NCBI GenBank assembly: GCA_016872855.1
Contig: VGYV01000007.1
Location: 1 to 32,959 of the forward strand
Reading direction: 5' to 3'
DNA: 32,959 bases
Origin: Planctomycetota bacterium
Lineage (GTDB): Bacteria > Planctomycetota > PUPC01 > DSUN01
Shown here: in pieces, positions 25,396 through 32,950 of the stretch
How positions within the stretch are numbered: the stretch's first letter is position 1
Layout: every line of letters begins with the position of its first letter
Made by a program: the position numbers and the translations under genes
Notes under the pieces: generated by a model
Told to the model about the DNA's origin: nothing
Database searches by the model: none
The model's input: the letters and a program-made list of their open reading frames with translations, nothing else

Positions 25396-26529
25396 ATGAC
25401 TGCGGAAGAGCTGGAACGGCGGTACGTGACCGCGCCGGAGGCCGAAGCAGTGTTCGCCCGGCTGGCCGAGGGCGCGGGTGGCGGGGTGAAGTGGCTCTGG
25501 CCGGGGCGGATTCCCCTGGGCAAGGTGAGTCTGCTCGTCGGCGATCCGGGGCTCGGCAAGTCGCTCCTGGCGCTCGACATGGCGGCGCGGGTGAGCCGCG
25601 GCCTGCTATGGCCGGACGGGGGCGGGACGGCCCCGTCCGGGCGTGTGCTCGTGCTGAGCGCGGAGGACGACGCGGACGACACGATCCGGCCGCGCCTCGA
25701 GGCCCTCGGCGGCGACCCGATGAAGGTGGCGGCGCTGCGGGTGACGGGGCACCCCGGCCGCCGCGCGACGTGGGCGTTCTCAATGGCGCGCGACCTGCCG
25801 GAGGTCGCGGACGCCATGGTGGAACGGGGCGACGTGCGGCTGGTGGTCCTGGACCCGTTGAACGCCTATCTGGGCCGGCGCGACACCGGGAGCAGCGGGG
25901 CGGTGCTGGCGGCCATGGCGCCGCTTCAGGCCCTGGCCGCGGGCACCGGCGCCGCCGTCCTGGGCATCAGCCACCTGAACAAGCGGGCCACAGGCCCCAT
26001 GCTGTACCGCGCGATGGGCAACGTGGCCCTTGTGGCCGCGTCGCGCTCGGCGTGGGGCGCGGTGGCCGACGCGGCGACGCCCGGGCGGCGGCTGCTCCTG
26101 CCGCTCAAGTGCAACCTGGCGGCCCCGCCGCCGGGGCTGGCCTATCGCATCGTGCCGAGCACCGCGTCGCCGGGGGTGCCTGTGGTGGCCTGGGAGGCTG
26201 AGCCTGTCCAGTGGACCGCCGACGAGGCGATGGCGCGGGCCGCCGCCCCGACCCGGTGTCAGGAGGTCGTGCAGTGGCTGCGGGAGCTGCTGGCCGGCGG
26301 GGCTATGCTCTACAGGGAGATCGCGAACCACGCGCGCGCGGCGGGGTTCACCCCGAACGCCTTGCGGGACGCAAAGCAAGCGCTGGGCGTGGTCCACTAC
26401 CACGATGGCTACGGCACCCGATGGCTCTGGCGGCTGCGCGAGCAGCCGAGGCCGCGGCCGGAGGGCGCCACGGAAGCGCCCGGCGCGGCGGAGACTCCGC
26501 CGGCGGCCGGCTGCCCGGCCGCCGGATAG
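25396..26529 (+). CDS. RepA-like AAA/RecA-fold ATPase
   Basis: 377 residues from ATG 25396 with GAGGAGA 7 bases upstream. The P-loop GDPGLGKS is at residues 49-56 and the Walker B strand LVVLDP ends at Asp153. 'GISHLNK' near residue 195 corresponds to the sensor strand of RepA/DnaB-like RecA-fold ATPases. Residues about 290-350 look like a winged-helix domain (CQEVVQWLRELL...YREIANHARAAGFT...). Such proteins, related to the RSF1010 RepA helicase, are typical of plasmids, prophages and integrative elements, usually beside a small HTH or excisionase gene and a primase. None of these partners is found here, so it may be a remnant or a solitary gene. The last 20 or so residues are Ala/Pro/Gly-rich and encoded by palindromes. 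Confidence 0.8.
   Translation: MTAEELERRYVTAPEAEAVFARLAEGAGGGVKWLWPGRIPLGKVSLLVGDPGLGKSLLALDMAARVSRGLLWPDGGGTAPSGRVLVLSAEDDADDTIRPRLEALGGDPMKVAALRVTGHPGRRATWAFSMARDLPEVADAMVERGDVRLVVLDPLNAYLGRRDTGSSGAVLAAMAPLQALAAGTGAAVLGISHLNKRATGPMLYRAMGNVALVAASRSAWGAVADAATPGRRLLLPLKCNLAAPPPGLAYRIVPSTASPGVPVVAWEAEPVQWTADEAMARAAAPTRCQEVVQWLRELLAGGAMLYREIANHARAAGFTPNALRDAKQALGVVHYHDGYGTRWLWRLREQPRPRPEGATEAPGAAETPPAAGCPAAG
26487..26525. repeat. Two palindromes forming the 3' end of the AAA ATPase gene
   Basis: 26487-26501 is a 6-bp stem with a GAC loop (ggcgga/tccgcc). 26500-26525 is a perfect 11-bp stem (CCGGCGGCCGG) with a CTGC loop, ending two bases before the TAG stop. Both lie inside the coding region. 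Confidence 0.8.
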
Positions 26530-26548
26530 CTGGCGCCGCCGCCCGGCC

Positions 26549-26690
26549 TCCCTCTCCCTTTGGGAGAGGGCTGGGGTGAGGGCTCCGGGGCCGGGCGCTG
26601 GCCCATGCCCGGCGCCCTCACCCTTCCCTCTCCCAGAGGGAGAGGGCCGGAGGCCCGGTCCCCGAGAGGGAGAGGGCCGGCGTGTCCCCT
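26549..26690. repeat. Two-hairpin palindromic repeat of the CCCTCTCCC type
   Basis: Mini-hairpins lie at 26551-26569 (CCTCTCCC stem, TTT loop) and 26626-26646 (CCCTCTCCC stem, AGA loop). They are joined by inverted GTGAGGGC/GCCCTCAC arms around a ccgggc/gcccgg stem. A further partial copy (GAGAGGGAGAGGGCC) follows to 26690. It is the same type as 20221-20306. Confidence 0.8.
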
Positions 26691-26716
26691 GGGCGGGAGG
26701 CGGCGCGGCCGGCGTA

Positions 26717-26979
26717 CCCATTGTTGGGGATCGCGGATGCATCGAGATCCCCAACAATGGAGCGCGGAGGCCATGCGGACCGGGGCCTTGTCATGCGTAA
26801 ACCACTGGGGCATAGACACATGCGGCGCCGGTGGCCGCCTCCGAGAGCGCCCCCGGTGGCGCAAAGTGGGTGTGCGCGTGCAGGCGCAACAATGGGTGGA
26901 ACGCTCTGTAAGTGCGAGAATCGCCAATCTCTCATTGTTGCGGCCCCTTTTTGGGGCCGCAACAATGGACAACAATGGG
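26717..26979. repeat. Element with CATTGTTG inverted repeats
   Basis: A perfect 15-bp inverted repeat, CCATTGTTGGGGATC, lies at 26718-26732/26746-26760. A second 15-bp stem, CATTGTTGCGGCCCC with a 5-T loop, lies at 26933-26947/26953-26967. Extra CAACAATGGG copies occur at 26887 and 26970. The segment starts CCCATTGTTG and ends CAACAATGGG, so it resembles a small terminal-inverted-repeat (MITE-like) element of about 260 bp. No gene is seen in it. Confidence 0.65.
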
Positions 26980-27004
26980 GACTTCCCGAACTGGGGCGAG
27001 CCGC

Positions 27005-29233
27005 CTACTCGCCGTCGCCCTCGGCGGGGGCGTCGAAGGTGCTGGCGACCTCGACGATGCGGTAGGTGGCGGCCTCGCCGGCGTGGGAGAAGGGGACCTC
27101 GTCGCCCACGCGGCGGCGCAGGAGGGCCTGGGCCAGCGGGGCCACATAGGCGATAACGCCGTGCTCCGCATCGGAGTCCCACGGGCCGAGGATGGAAAGG
27201 GTCCGGCGCTCGCCGGTGGCGGCGTTTTCGACGGTGACGCGGGAGCCGATGGAGACGTGCTCGGTGTGGACCATGGCCGGCTCGATGGGGCGGGCGCGCT
27301 GGAGTTCCTCGCCCATCTCGATGGCCTTGGCGTTGAGGACGTGTTGCTCCTGGATGGCTGCGCGGAAGTCCGCGTTGTCCGTCAGGTCGCCCGAGTCCTT
27401 GGCCTTGGCGATGTCGGCGCTGTTTTTGGGGATGAGGACGTTGACGACGTGGTCGTGCTCCTTGCGTCGGCGTGCGATGGCGGCGGCGGTGTTGTAGATG
27501 TACTCGACGGCCGGGGCCTCGGCCTTGTGCTCCTCCTCGACGAGGAGCTTTGGGAAGCGGCGGACCATCTTGCGTTCGAGGATGCGCGCGAACTGTTCGG
27601 GCAGCACGCTGCTCTGTCGGATGCGGAAGTGGAGGCGGACGGCTTCGGCCTCGCTCATGGCGTCGAGCATGGCGTCGAAGTAGGCCAGGTCGCCGGCGCG
27701 CAGGGCCTGGCGGATGTCGGCCATCTCGTCGCCCTGGTCGAAGGGGGTCCACTCGCCGCGCTGGTGGGCCTTGCGGCGGGCCAGCACATCGCCCTCTGTC
27801 AGTAGCCGCTCGAAGACCTCGGCCGGCGTGGCCGGCGTTGTCCAGCGGCGCAGGAGCAGGTTGCGGCAGACCCACGCGAACAGGGTGAGGTTGCGGCGCG
27901 GGTTCGCCAGGACCTCCTCGGCGAAGGTCTGTATCGTCGGTGGCTCGCCATCCGCGGGCAAGCCGTCCGCCGCGGCGTCCCACAGGCTGTCGGGGCCGCC
28001 GAGGAGGACCAGGCGGCACAGCTCGGCCGGCTTCTCCGCCCGGTCCCGCAGCATGCGGAAGACCTGGGAGCGTGTGGCGTTGCCTGTGAGGCCGTTGAGG
28101 AGGGGGAGGGGGTTCGCCCGGTGCTGCTCGACGATTTGCTCGGGGGCGGGGAACGGCCCGGCGTCGGCGTCGAGGCGGGTGAGGAGGGAGGCGGCCTCGA
28201 ATGCCTCGCCCGCGTTGCGCTCGGCCGGGATGCGGGCGGCGATGGTGCGGGCCGCGGGAAGCAGGAAGGCCTCGGGATCGGCCTCGTTGCCCATGTGCTG
28301 GGCGTACTCGGCCAGGGCCTCGGTGAGGTGGCGGAGGTCTTTGAGGCGGGCGAAGCGGCCCGACATCGCCTCGTCGTAGGTGAGGGGCTGGGCTCGGAGA
28401 GTGAGGATGGGGTTGCTGCCTGTGCCGATGGTGATGTAGGGGTCGCGCTTGAGGGCGGCGCGTGCGGCGGCCCACCACTTGCTCCAGGCGTCGGCGGGGA
28501 TGGCGACGCCCTCGATGAGGTCGCGGAGTGCGCGGCACGAGACGCGGCCGTCCAGGGCTTCGAGGGCCATGCGGACGAGGCGGGCCGGGTCGTCGGTGGC
28601 CACCTGGGCGAGGCGGGCGGGGTCGGTCTTGCGCAGGACGAGGAAGCTGTCGGGGGGGAGGCGGACGAACATGCCCTCGATGTTCTCGATGGGCACCTGG
28701 TGGCCGCGCTTGCGCTCGAAGTCCACCGTGGCACGGGCCGTCAGGGGGTCGAAGCCCTTCACGCTGCCCACGCCCCAGCCGGCCGGGTGGTAGAAGTAGT
28801 CGCCTTCGCGGTACGAAAGCAGCTTGTCGAGGGCCGCGACGGCGGCGCCCAGGTCGTCCGCGGCGAGCAGGCCGGAGCGGTCCAGGCAGGCGCCGAGGTG
28901 CGGCACCTCCTGGCGGGCGTGGCGGTAGCAGTCGAGGAGGGCGGCGCGGACCTCCTCGTTGGCGTTCGCGGCCGGCGCCACGGCGCGGAGCAACGGCAGC
29001 GCCTCGGCGTAGCGGGAGGCGCGAATCAGCTCGGGGGCCAGCGCGAGGACCAGGTCGAGCGCGCGGGCGCCATCGCCAGCGTCCACAATGCCCCCAAGCA
29101 CGCGCGCCAGCTCGTCGGCGGGCAGCGCCTCCGCCTCCAACAGCTCCAGCCAGAGGCTCTCCACCGCCCCGTAGTCCTTGCGTGCCGCGGCCTTGGCCAG
29201 GCGCGCCACGACACCGCTCGCATTCGGCTCCAC
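27005..29233 (-). CDS. greA: Transcript cleavage factor GreA/GreB with long N-terminal extension
   Basis: 742 residues from GTG 29233-29231, with AAAGGAG 11 bases upstream; an in-frame TTG at 29260 overlapping the upstream stop (TTGA) is the alternative. The last 170 residues are a complete GreA/GreB: a coiled-coil domain with the tip motif SGDLTDNADF (Asp616 and Asp619, matching E. coli Asp41 and Glu44, the latter conservatively changed) and the FKBP-like C-terminal domain (about 655-735). They bind the RNA polymerase secondary channel and stimulate cleavage of backtracked RNA. The first 570 residues are helical, HEAT/TPR-like, with an inserted small beta module near residues 160-200 (EGDYFYHPAGWGVGSVKGFD). 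Normal GreA is about 158 residues; similar long fusions are known from Chlamydiae. It is the second gene after the lipid kinase, with a 23-bp gap. Confidence 0.85.
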   Translation of the reverse strand: MEPNASGVVARLAKAAARKDYGAVESLWLELLEAEALPADELARVLGGIVDAGDGARALDLVLALAPELIRASRYAEALPLLRAVAPAANANEEVRAALLDCYRHARQEVPHLGACLDRSGLLAADDLGAAVAALDKLLSYREGDYFYHPAGWGVGSVKGFDPLTARATVDFERKRGHQVPIENIEGMFVRLPPDSFLVLRKTDPARLAQVATDDPARLVRMALEALDGRVSCRALRDLIEGVAIPADAWSKWWAAARAALKRDPYITIGTGSNPILTLRAQPLTYDEAMSGRFARLKDLRHLTEALAEYAQHMGNEADPEAFLLPAARTIAARIPAERNAGEAFEAASLLTRLDADAGPFPAPEQIVEQHRANPLPLLNGLTGNATRSQVFRMLRDRAEKPAELCRLVLLGGPDSLWDAAADGLPADGEPPTIQTFAEEVLANPRRNLTLFAWVCRNLLLRRWTTPATPAEVFERLLTEGDVLARRKAHQRGEWTPFDQGDEMADIRQALRAGDLAYFDAMLDAMSEAEAVRLHFRIRQSSVLPEQFARILERKMVRRFPKLLVEEEHKAEAPAVEYIYNTAAAIARRRKEHDHVVNVLIPKNSADIAKAKDSGDLTDNADFRAAIQEQHVLNAKAIEMGEELQRARPIEPAMVHTEHVSIGSRVTVENAATGERRTLSILGPWDSDAEHGVIAYVAPLAQALLRRRVGDEVPFSHAGEAATYRIVEVASTFDAPAEGDGE

Positions 29234-29256
29234 CTGTGTGCCCGCTCCTTTCTCCG

Positions 29257-30120
29257 TCAAGGCACGATGAAACGCACCCTTCTGTCCAGCATCTCTATCG
29301 TCGCCGGCAGCAGGCCGGCGGGCTCGCCGTCCACATGGTAACGCACCGGCTCGGCACTCGTCAGGCGCACCGAGCGGCCCCGCAGGCAGCGGGTGCCGCT
29401 GAGCCCCTGGCAGCGTGCCAAGAGCGCCAGGATGGCCCGAAGGTAGCGCCCGAACCCGCCGTGGGGCAGCACGCACACGTCGAGCGACCCATCATCCGGC
29501 CTTGCGCAGGGGCTGATGCGGAAGGGGCCGCCATAGCTGGCAACGTTGCTCACGAGGGCGAAGCCCTGGGCCTCGACGGGCGGCGCGCCGTCCACGCACA
29601 CGCTGATGCGGGGCGTCCCGTAGCGGGCCAGGCAGCGCACGATGAGCGGCGCGTAGCGCCACATCCGCATGGTGCCGGCGCGCTCGGCGGCCAAGCGGGC
29701 CGTGACCTCAGCATCGAAGCCCGCCCCGACCATCGAGACGAAGCGCCGCCCCTCCACCGCGGGCAGGTCGAGCGTCCGCTCGCGCCCCCGCGCCACCATC
29801 GCGCAAAAGCCGCTCACACGCCGTGGCAGGCGAAGCTCCTTAGCCAACACGTTCCCTGTCCCCAGCGGCAGGAGCGCCACGGGGCGGTCCATGTCGAGTC
29901 CGTTGAGGACTTCGTTGAGCGTGCCGTCGCCTCCTGCGACGAGCAGCAGGTCGTGTGCCCCGGCTGCCGCGGCTGCCGCCCGCGCGTCGCCCGGCCGCGA
30001 GGTCACGGCCACCTCGACCGCGAACCCCGCCTGCCGCAGCCCGCGCTGGGCCTCTGCGAGGCGCTCCTGGCCCTTGCCGCGTCCCGCGATGGGATTCACG
30101 ATGGCCAGCGCGCGCCGCAC
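29257..30120 (-). CDS. Diacylglycerol/lipid kinase family protein
   Basis: 287 residues from GTG 30120-30118. This start is supported by AGGAG 5 bases upstream and by the promoter just before it; the frame is open further upstream but through a repeat. The DAGK catalytic domain is clear: VNPIAGRGKG (residues 8-17), the nucleotide-binding GGDGT motif (63-67), LPLGTGN near residue 86, and the C-terminal DDGSLDVCVLP and YHVDGEP segments. These enzymes (YegS/DgkB/BmrU family) phosphorylate diacylglycerol or related lipids at the inner face of the membrane. The substrate cannot be decided. It heads a two-gene transcript with the extended GreA, with its stop 23 bp before the GreA start. Confidence 0.88.
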   Translation of the reverse strand: MRRALAIVNPIAGRGKGQERLAEAQRGLRQAGFAVEVAVTSRPGDARAAAAAAGAHDLLLVAGGDGTLNEVLNGLDMDRPVALLPLGTGNVLAKELRLPRRVSGFCAMVARGRERTLDLPAVEGRRFVSMVGAGFDAEVTARLAAERAGTMRMWRYAPLIVRCLARYGTPRISVCVDGAPPVEAQGFALVSNVASYGGPFRISPCARPDDGSLDVCVLPHGGFGRYLRAILALLARCQGLSGTRCLRGRSVRLTSAEPVRYHVDGEPAGLLPATIEMLDRRVRFIVP

Positions 30121-30150
30121 GTCCGCTCCTGCCCAGAGGTGCCAGACCAC

Positions 30151-30179
30151 ATTATACCAACTCGCCCCCCGCCGCTCAA
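30151..30179 (-). promoter_or_regulatory. Sigma-70-like promoter of the lipid kinase-GreA operon
   Basis: On the minus strand TTGAGC (30179-30174) and TATAAT (30156-30151) are separated by 17 bp. It lies about 30 nt before the GTG start, so the leader is short. Confidence 0.75.
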
Positions 30180-30213
30180 ACCAGACGCAGCGGGCGCCCG
30201 GCTCCATGCAGCC

Positions 30214-30285
30214 GAGGACTGGCTGAAGCCAGGACTCCAAACAAGTGGCTGGCTGCGTTTGGAGTCCTGCCTTCAGGCAGTCCTC
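30214..30285. repeat. REPIN-like palindromic element (E3) overlapping the hemD stop codon
   Basis: The arms 30214-30242 and 30257-30285 are inverted copies matching at 27 of 29 positions. The two differences compensate each other within each arm: one arm folds as ctggcTGAAgccag, the other (same orientation) as ctgccTGAAggcag. The outer part GTTTGGAGTCC is close to that of the element at 12802-12863 and includes GGAG. The TGA stop of the CobA-HemD gene (30286-30284) lies at the edge. It may also end that transcript before the next promoter. Confidence 0.9.
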
Positions 30286-31894
30286 AGGGCAACTGGACGG
30301 TACAGAGGTCCCGCAGGGTCGCCACGAGGCCGGGGATGGTGTGTTTCTCGGCCTCGGCGGCAATGGCCAGGCCCAGCTCGCGCGCCGTCTCGCTTGTCAC
30401 AGGGCCGATCGAGACGAGGCGCACGGAAGAGGGGAGGGCAGCGGCGCGGGCCGGCCCCAACGCCTGCACGAAGCCGCGGACCGTGGATGAGCTGGTGAAG
30501 GTAACAAAGTCCACCCCGCCGGCCGCGACCTGCTCGACCGCCTCCTCGTCGGCCTCTCCACCCACGATGGTGCGGTAGGCGTCCACCTCGGTCACTACGG
30601 CGCCGGCCTCCTCAAGCCCCTTGCGCACCGTCTCCGGCACGTCGGCGGCCCTGGGCAGGAGCACGCGCTGGCCGGCGATGGACTCCTGCGCGGCGAGGGC
30701 CTGGACGAGTTCCGCGCCTGTGAACCGCTCGGGCTGGCAGTCCGGGCGGATCCCGTGGCTTGCGAGGCGCTCGGCCGTCGCTGGCCCGATTGCGGCCACC
30801 CTCGGCAGCGCCCGAGCGTCCTTCCCGGCCAGAGCGAGCCGCCCGAAGAAGCCATCTACGCCATTCACGCTCGTGAACAGGACCCACTGGAAGCCTGGCG
30901 AAGGGGGTGATTGTGGGCGGGGCGTCTCTGCCCCGCGCGGGGCACGGAGGCCCCGCCCACAGGGACCGCCTTCAACGGTGGCCCTCGTGAGCTCGGCGAT
31001 GGCTCGGTCGAGCGGCGCCCAGTCGGCCGGCGGCTCGATGCGAATCGTCGGCATCTCGATCACCTCGGCCCCGAGCGCCTCGAGCTGCTGGCACAGCTCG
31101 CTCGCCTGCGCCCGCGCCCGCGTCACCACGATTCGGCGGCCAAAGAGCGGCCGGAGGTCGAACCACCGAAGCTGTTCCCGCAGCGCGGCGACCTTGCCGA
31201 CCACGAGCACCGCGGGCGCCTCGATCCCCGCCGAACGCTCCTCTATATCGCTCAGCGTCCCCACCGCCGTCCGCTGCCGCGGCGACGTGCCCCACTGCAC
31301 CACTGCCGCGGGGGTCTCCGCCGCCAAGCCACGTGCCGTGAGCCGTTCGACGATCTGGGCGAGGTTCTTCACACCCATGTAGAAGACCAGCGTGCCCACG
31401 CCGGTCGCCAACTTGTCCCAGGCTATATCGCTCGCCTCCTTCGTCGGATCTTCATGCCCCGTCACGAACGCCACGGACGCCGCCAGCCCTCGGTGCGTGA
31501 CGGGGATTCCCGCATAGGCGGGCGCCGCGATGCCGGCGGTGACGCCTGGCACCACCTCGAAAGGCACGCCTGCCTCGGCCAGCGCCAGAGCCTCTTCGCC
31601 CCCGCGCCCGAACACGAAAGGGTCGCCGCCCTTCAGCCGGCACACCCGTTTCCCCTCCTTGCCTTTCGCCACGAGCAGCGCGTTGATCTCATCCTGCTTC
31701 ATCGTATGGCATCCGCCGCGTTTCCCCGCGCTGATCAGCTCCGCGTCAGCCCGCGCCTCGCGCAGGAGCCTTGGGTTCGCCAGCGCATCGTAAACCACCA
31801 CATCGGCCTGGCGCAGCGCCTCCAGCCCCTTCACCGCAATCAGCCCTGGGTCCCCCGGGCCGGCTCCGACAAGGAACACGATACCATTCGACAT
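30284..31894 (-). CDS. cobA-hemD: CobA-HemD fusion: uroporphyrinogen-III methyltransferase / synthase
   Basis: 536 residues from ATG 31894-31892. Residues 1-250 are SUMT (CobA): the SAM-site start VGAGPGDPGL (9-18), RLKGGDPFVFGRGGEE near residue 88, and PVTHRG near 131. This part transfers two methyl groups from SAM to uroporphyrinogen III, giving precorrin-2 for siroheme or cobalamin. Residues about 252-536 are uroporphyrinogen-III synthase (HemD): GRRIVVTRARAQASEL at its start, VLFTSVNGVDGFF, and VDFVTFTSSSTVRGF near the end. The fused arrangement is common in Clostridia and PVC bacteria. Unusual is an insertion of about 26 residues (about 308-335, Gly/Arg/Pro-rich) directly before the FTSVNGV strand. 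It is encoded by a palindrome at 30912-30961 and keeps the frame. Confidence 0.92.
   Translation of the reverse strand: MSNGIVFLVGAGPGDPGLIAVKGLEALRQADVVVYDALANPRLLREARADAELISAGKRGGCHTMKQDEINALLVAKGKEGKRVCRLKGGDPFVFGRGGEEALALAEAGVPFEVVPGVTAGIAAPAYAGIPVTHRGLAASVAFVTGHEDPTKEASDIAWDKLATGVGTLVFYMGVKNLAQIVERLTARGLAAETPAAVVQWGTSPRQRTAVGTLSDIEERSAGIEAPAVLVVGKVAALREQLRWFDLRPLFGRRIVVTRARAQASELCQQLEALGAEVIEMPTIRIEPPADWAPLDRAIAELTRATVEGGPCGRGLRAPRGAETPRPQSPPSPGFQWVLFTSVNGVDGFFGRLALAGKDARALPRVAAIGPATAERLASHGIRPDCQPERFTGAELVQALAAQESIAGQRVLLPRAADVPETVRKGLEEAGAVVTEVDAYRTIVGGEADEEAVEQVAAGGVDFVTFTSSSTVRGFVQALGPARAAALPSSVRLVSIGPVTSETARELGLAIAAEAEKHTIPGLVATLRDLCTVQLP
30912..30961. repeat. Palindromic element inserted in frame inside hemD
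   Basis: Perfect 12-bp inverted arms TGTGGGCGGGGC (30912-30923) and its complement (30950-30961) flank an inner GCCCCGC/GCGGGGC pair. The element adds codons to the HemD part of CobA-HemD without a stop or frameshift. Confidence 0.85.
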
Positions 31895-31937
31895 AGGCTT
31901 CCCTTCTCAACGCGACCTGGGCCCGCAGCCAGACGGG

Positions 31938-32012
31938 ATGAATGGATGGGTGGAGGAATGGGTGATTGTCTGCCACCCATCCACCCGTCCATTCCTCCAG
32001 CCATCCACTCAT
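31938..32012. repeat. Imperfect inverted repeat upstream of cobA-hemD
   Basis: The arms 31938-31961 and 31989-32012 match at 22 of 24 positions and are built from ATGGATGG and GGAGGAATGG words. The element lies between the divergent cobA-hemD gene and the small gene at 32223. No clear promoter was found for cobA-hemD here. Confidence 0.75.
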
Positions 32013-32124
32013 ACTTATCCAGCATGCCCGAAAGCGTGCGGCGGGTCAAGGGCGACAGCGGGCCTGGCGGGTGGCTGCCGTGGCGATTGCGGGGCAGGGC
32101 GATGCCCCGGATTGGCGACGGCTC

Positions 32125-32152
32125 TTGACACAGCCGCGCGGAGGGGTAGCAT
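32125..32152 (+). promoter_or_regulatory. Sigma-70-like promoter of the small uncharacterised gene
   Basis: TTGACA at 32125-32130 and TAGCAT at 32147-32152 are 16 bp apart. The start codon at 32223 is about 65 nt downstream of the expected start of transcription. Confidence 0.6.
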
Positions 32153-32222
32153 CAGCACGGTGCAACGTAGGCGTTGCGAGAGCCAGGCGGATCTGCGCAA
32201 GCATTGTTCGGGGGGCATCCGG

Positions 32223-32669
32223 ATGGGCGAGTTCACTGTCTATGTCGCTGATAACTTCCATCACGGGGATGAGGACGAGATGTACGAGCACGGCGAGTAC
32301 GAGACATACTCCAGGGCGGTGGCGGCGGCCAAGCGGATCGTGGACGCCTGGCTGAAGAAGGCGTACCAGCCCGGAGCCAACGCCGACGATCTCTATCAAC
32401 GCTACGCGAGCTTTGGGGACGACCCCTACGTCGTCCCCGAGCCCGAGGGGAAACACTTTTCGGCCTGGGAGTATGCCAAGCAGCGGTGCCAGGAGCTCTG
32501 CGCGCCGGGTGACCGCTGGCCCGCATTTCCCATGAGCCGGCCCAGCTCCGGGGGAGCGATAGGGCTTTGCCGGCGGCGTAAGCCGCCGGGAAGGTGGCCA
32601 AGAAAGGGCCAGCCCCGACGGGGCGGAAGGAAGAGCATGTTCTTCCGCCCCTCTGGGGCTGAACACTGA
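32223..32669 (+). CDS. Small uncharacterised protein with repeat-derived C-terminal tail
   Basis: 148 residues from ATG 32223; the ribosome binding site is poor (only a G-run about 8 bases upstream). Residues 1-95 (MGEFTVYVADNFHHGDEDEM...YASFGDDPYVVPEPE...SAWEYAKQRCQELC) form a soluble, acidic, mixed alpha/beta domain. From memory it resembles a widespread family of about 95-100 residues with no known function, which normally ends right after the 'AKxRCxEIC' helix. Residues about 97-148 are different in character (Arg/Gly/Pro/Lys-rich) and are encoded by palindromic repeats at 32570-32661. The tail therefore looks like read-through into a repeat that removed or displaced the original stop. 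It has its own promoter. Confidence 0.7.
   Translation: MGEFTVYVADNFHHGDEDEMYEHGEYETYSRAVAAAKRIVDAWLKKAYQPGANADDLYQRYASFGDDPYVVPEPEGKHFSAWEYAKQRCQELCAPGDRWPAFPMSRPSSGGAIGLCRRRKPPGRWPRKGQPRRGGRKSMFFRPSGAEH
32570..32661. repeat. Palindromes overlapping the 3' end of the small gene
   Basis: 32570-32589 is an 8-bp ccggcggc/gccgccgg stem with a GTAA loop, the same stem as in the 23-25 kb array. The arms 32610-32629 and 32642-32661 are inverted copies that differ only in the mini-hairpin loops (gccccGACggggc and gccccTCTggggc). Confidence 0.85.
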
Positions 32670-32681
32670 TGGCCTCGCGAT

Positions 32682-32950
32682 CCGGCGGCTCACGCCGCCG
32701 GCAAAACCCTGTCGTCCCTTCGGGACTTGGGCTTTTTCTGAGAAGGCTCTCCGGGCTTTCTTGTGGGTGCCCACAAGGGGGGCGCCAAGCCGAGGAACCC
32801 TTCTACCTCCCTCAGCATAGGCATGGCAAGGACTTACGCCGAAATACACCGGTGCCGGCGCTGGATCGCCAGCTGCTCGCGCCGACCGACAACCACAACC
32901 CCTGGGGGCTACCCACAAAGAACCCCGAAGCGGCTCTGAGAAATGCGGGC
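32682..32950. repeat. Repeat region at the right edge
   Basis: It holds ccggcggcTCACgccgccgg at 32682-32701 and gtcccTTCgggac at 32714-32726, both known from the array at 23-25 kb. Two imperfect inverted arms follow at about 32730-32770 and 32906-32945 (shared TTTCT, CTTTGTGGGT-like words), about 135 bp apart. No gene is supported in 32670-32959. Confidence 0.6.

Noticed and set aside
26409-28538. A 709-codon minus-strand frame overlapping the GreA gene in another frame
   Set aside because: It is Pro/Arg/His-rich and runs through repeats; the GreA frame has clear Gre motifs.
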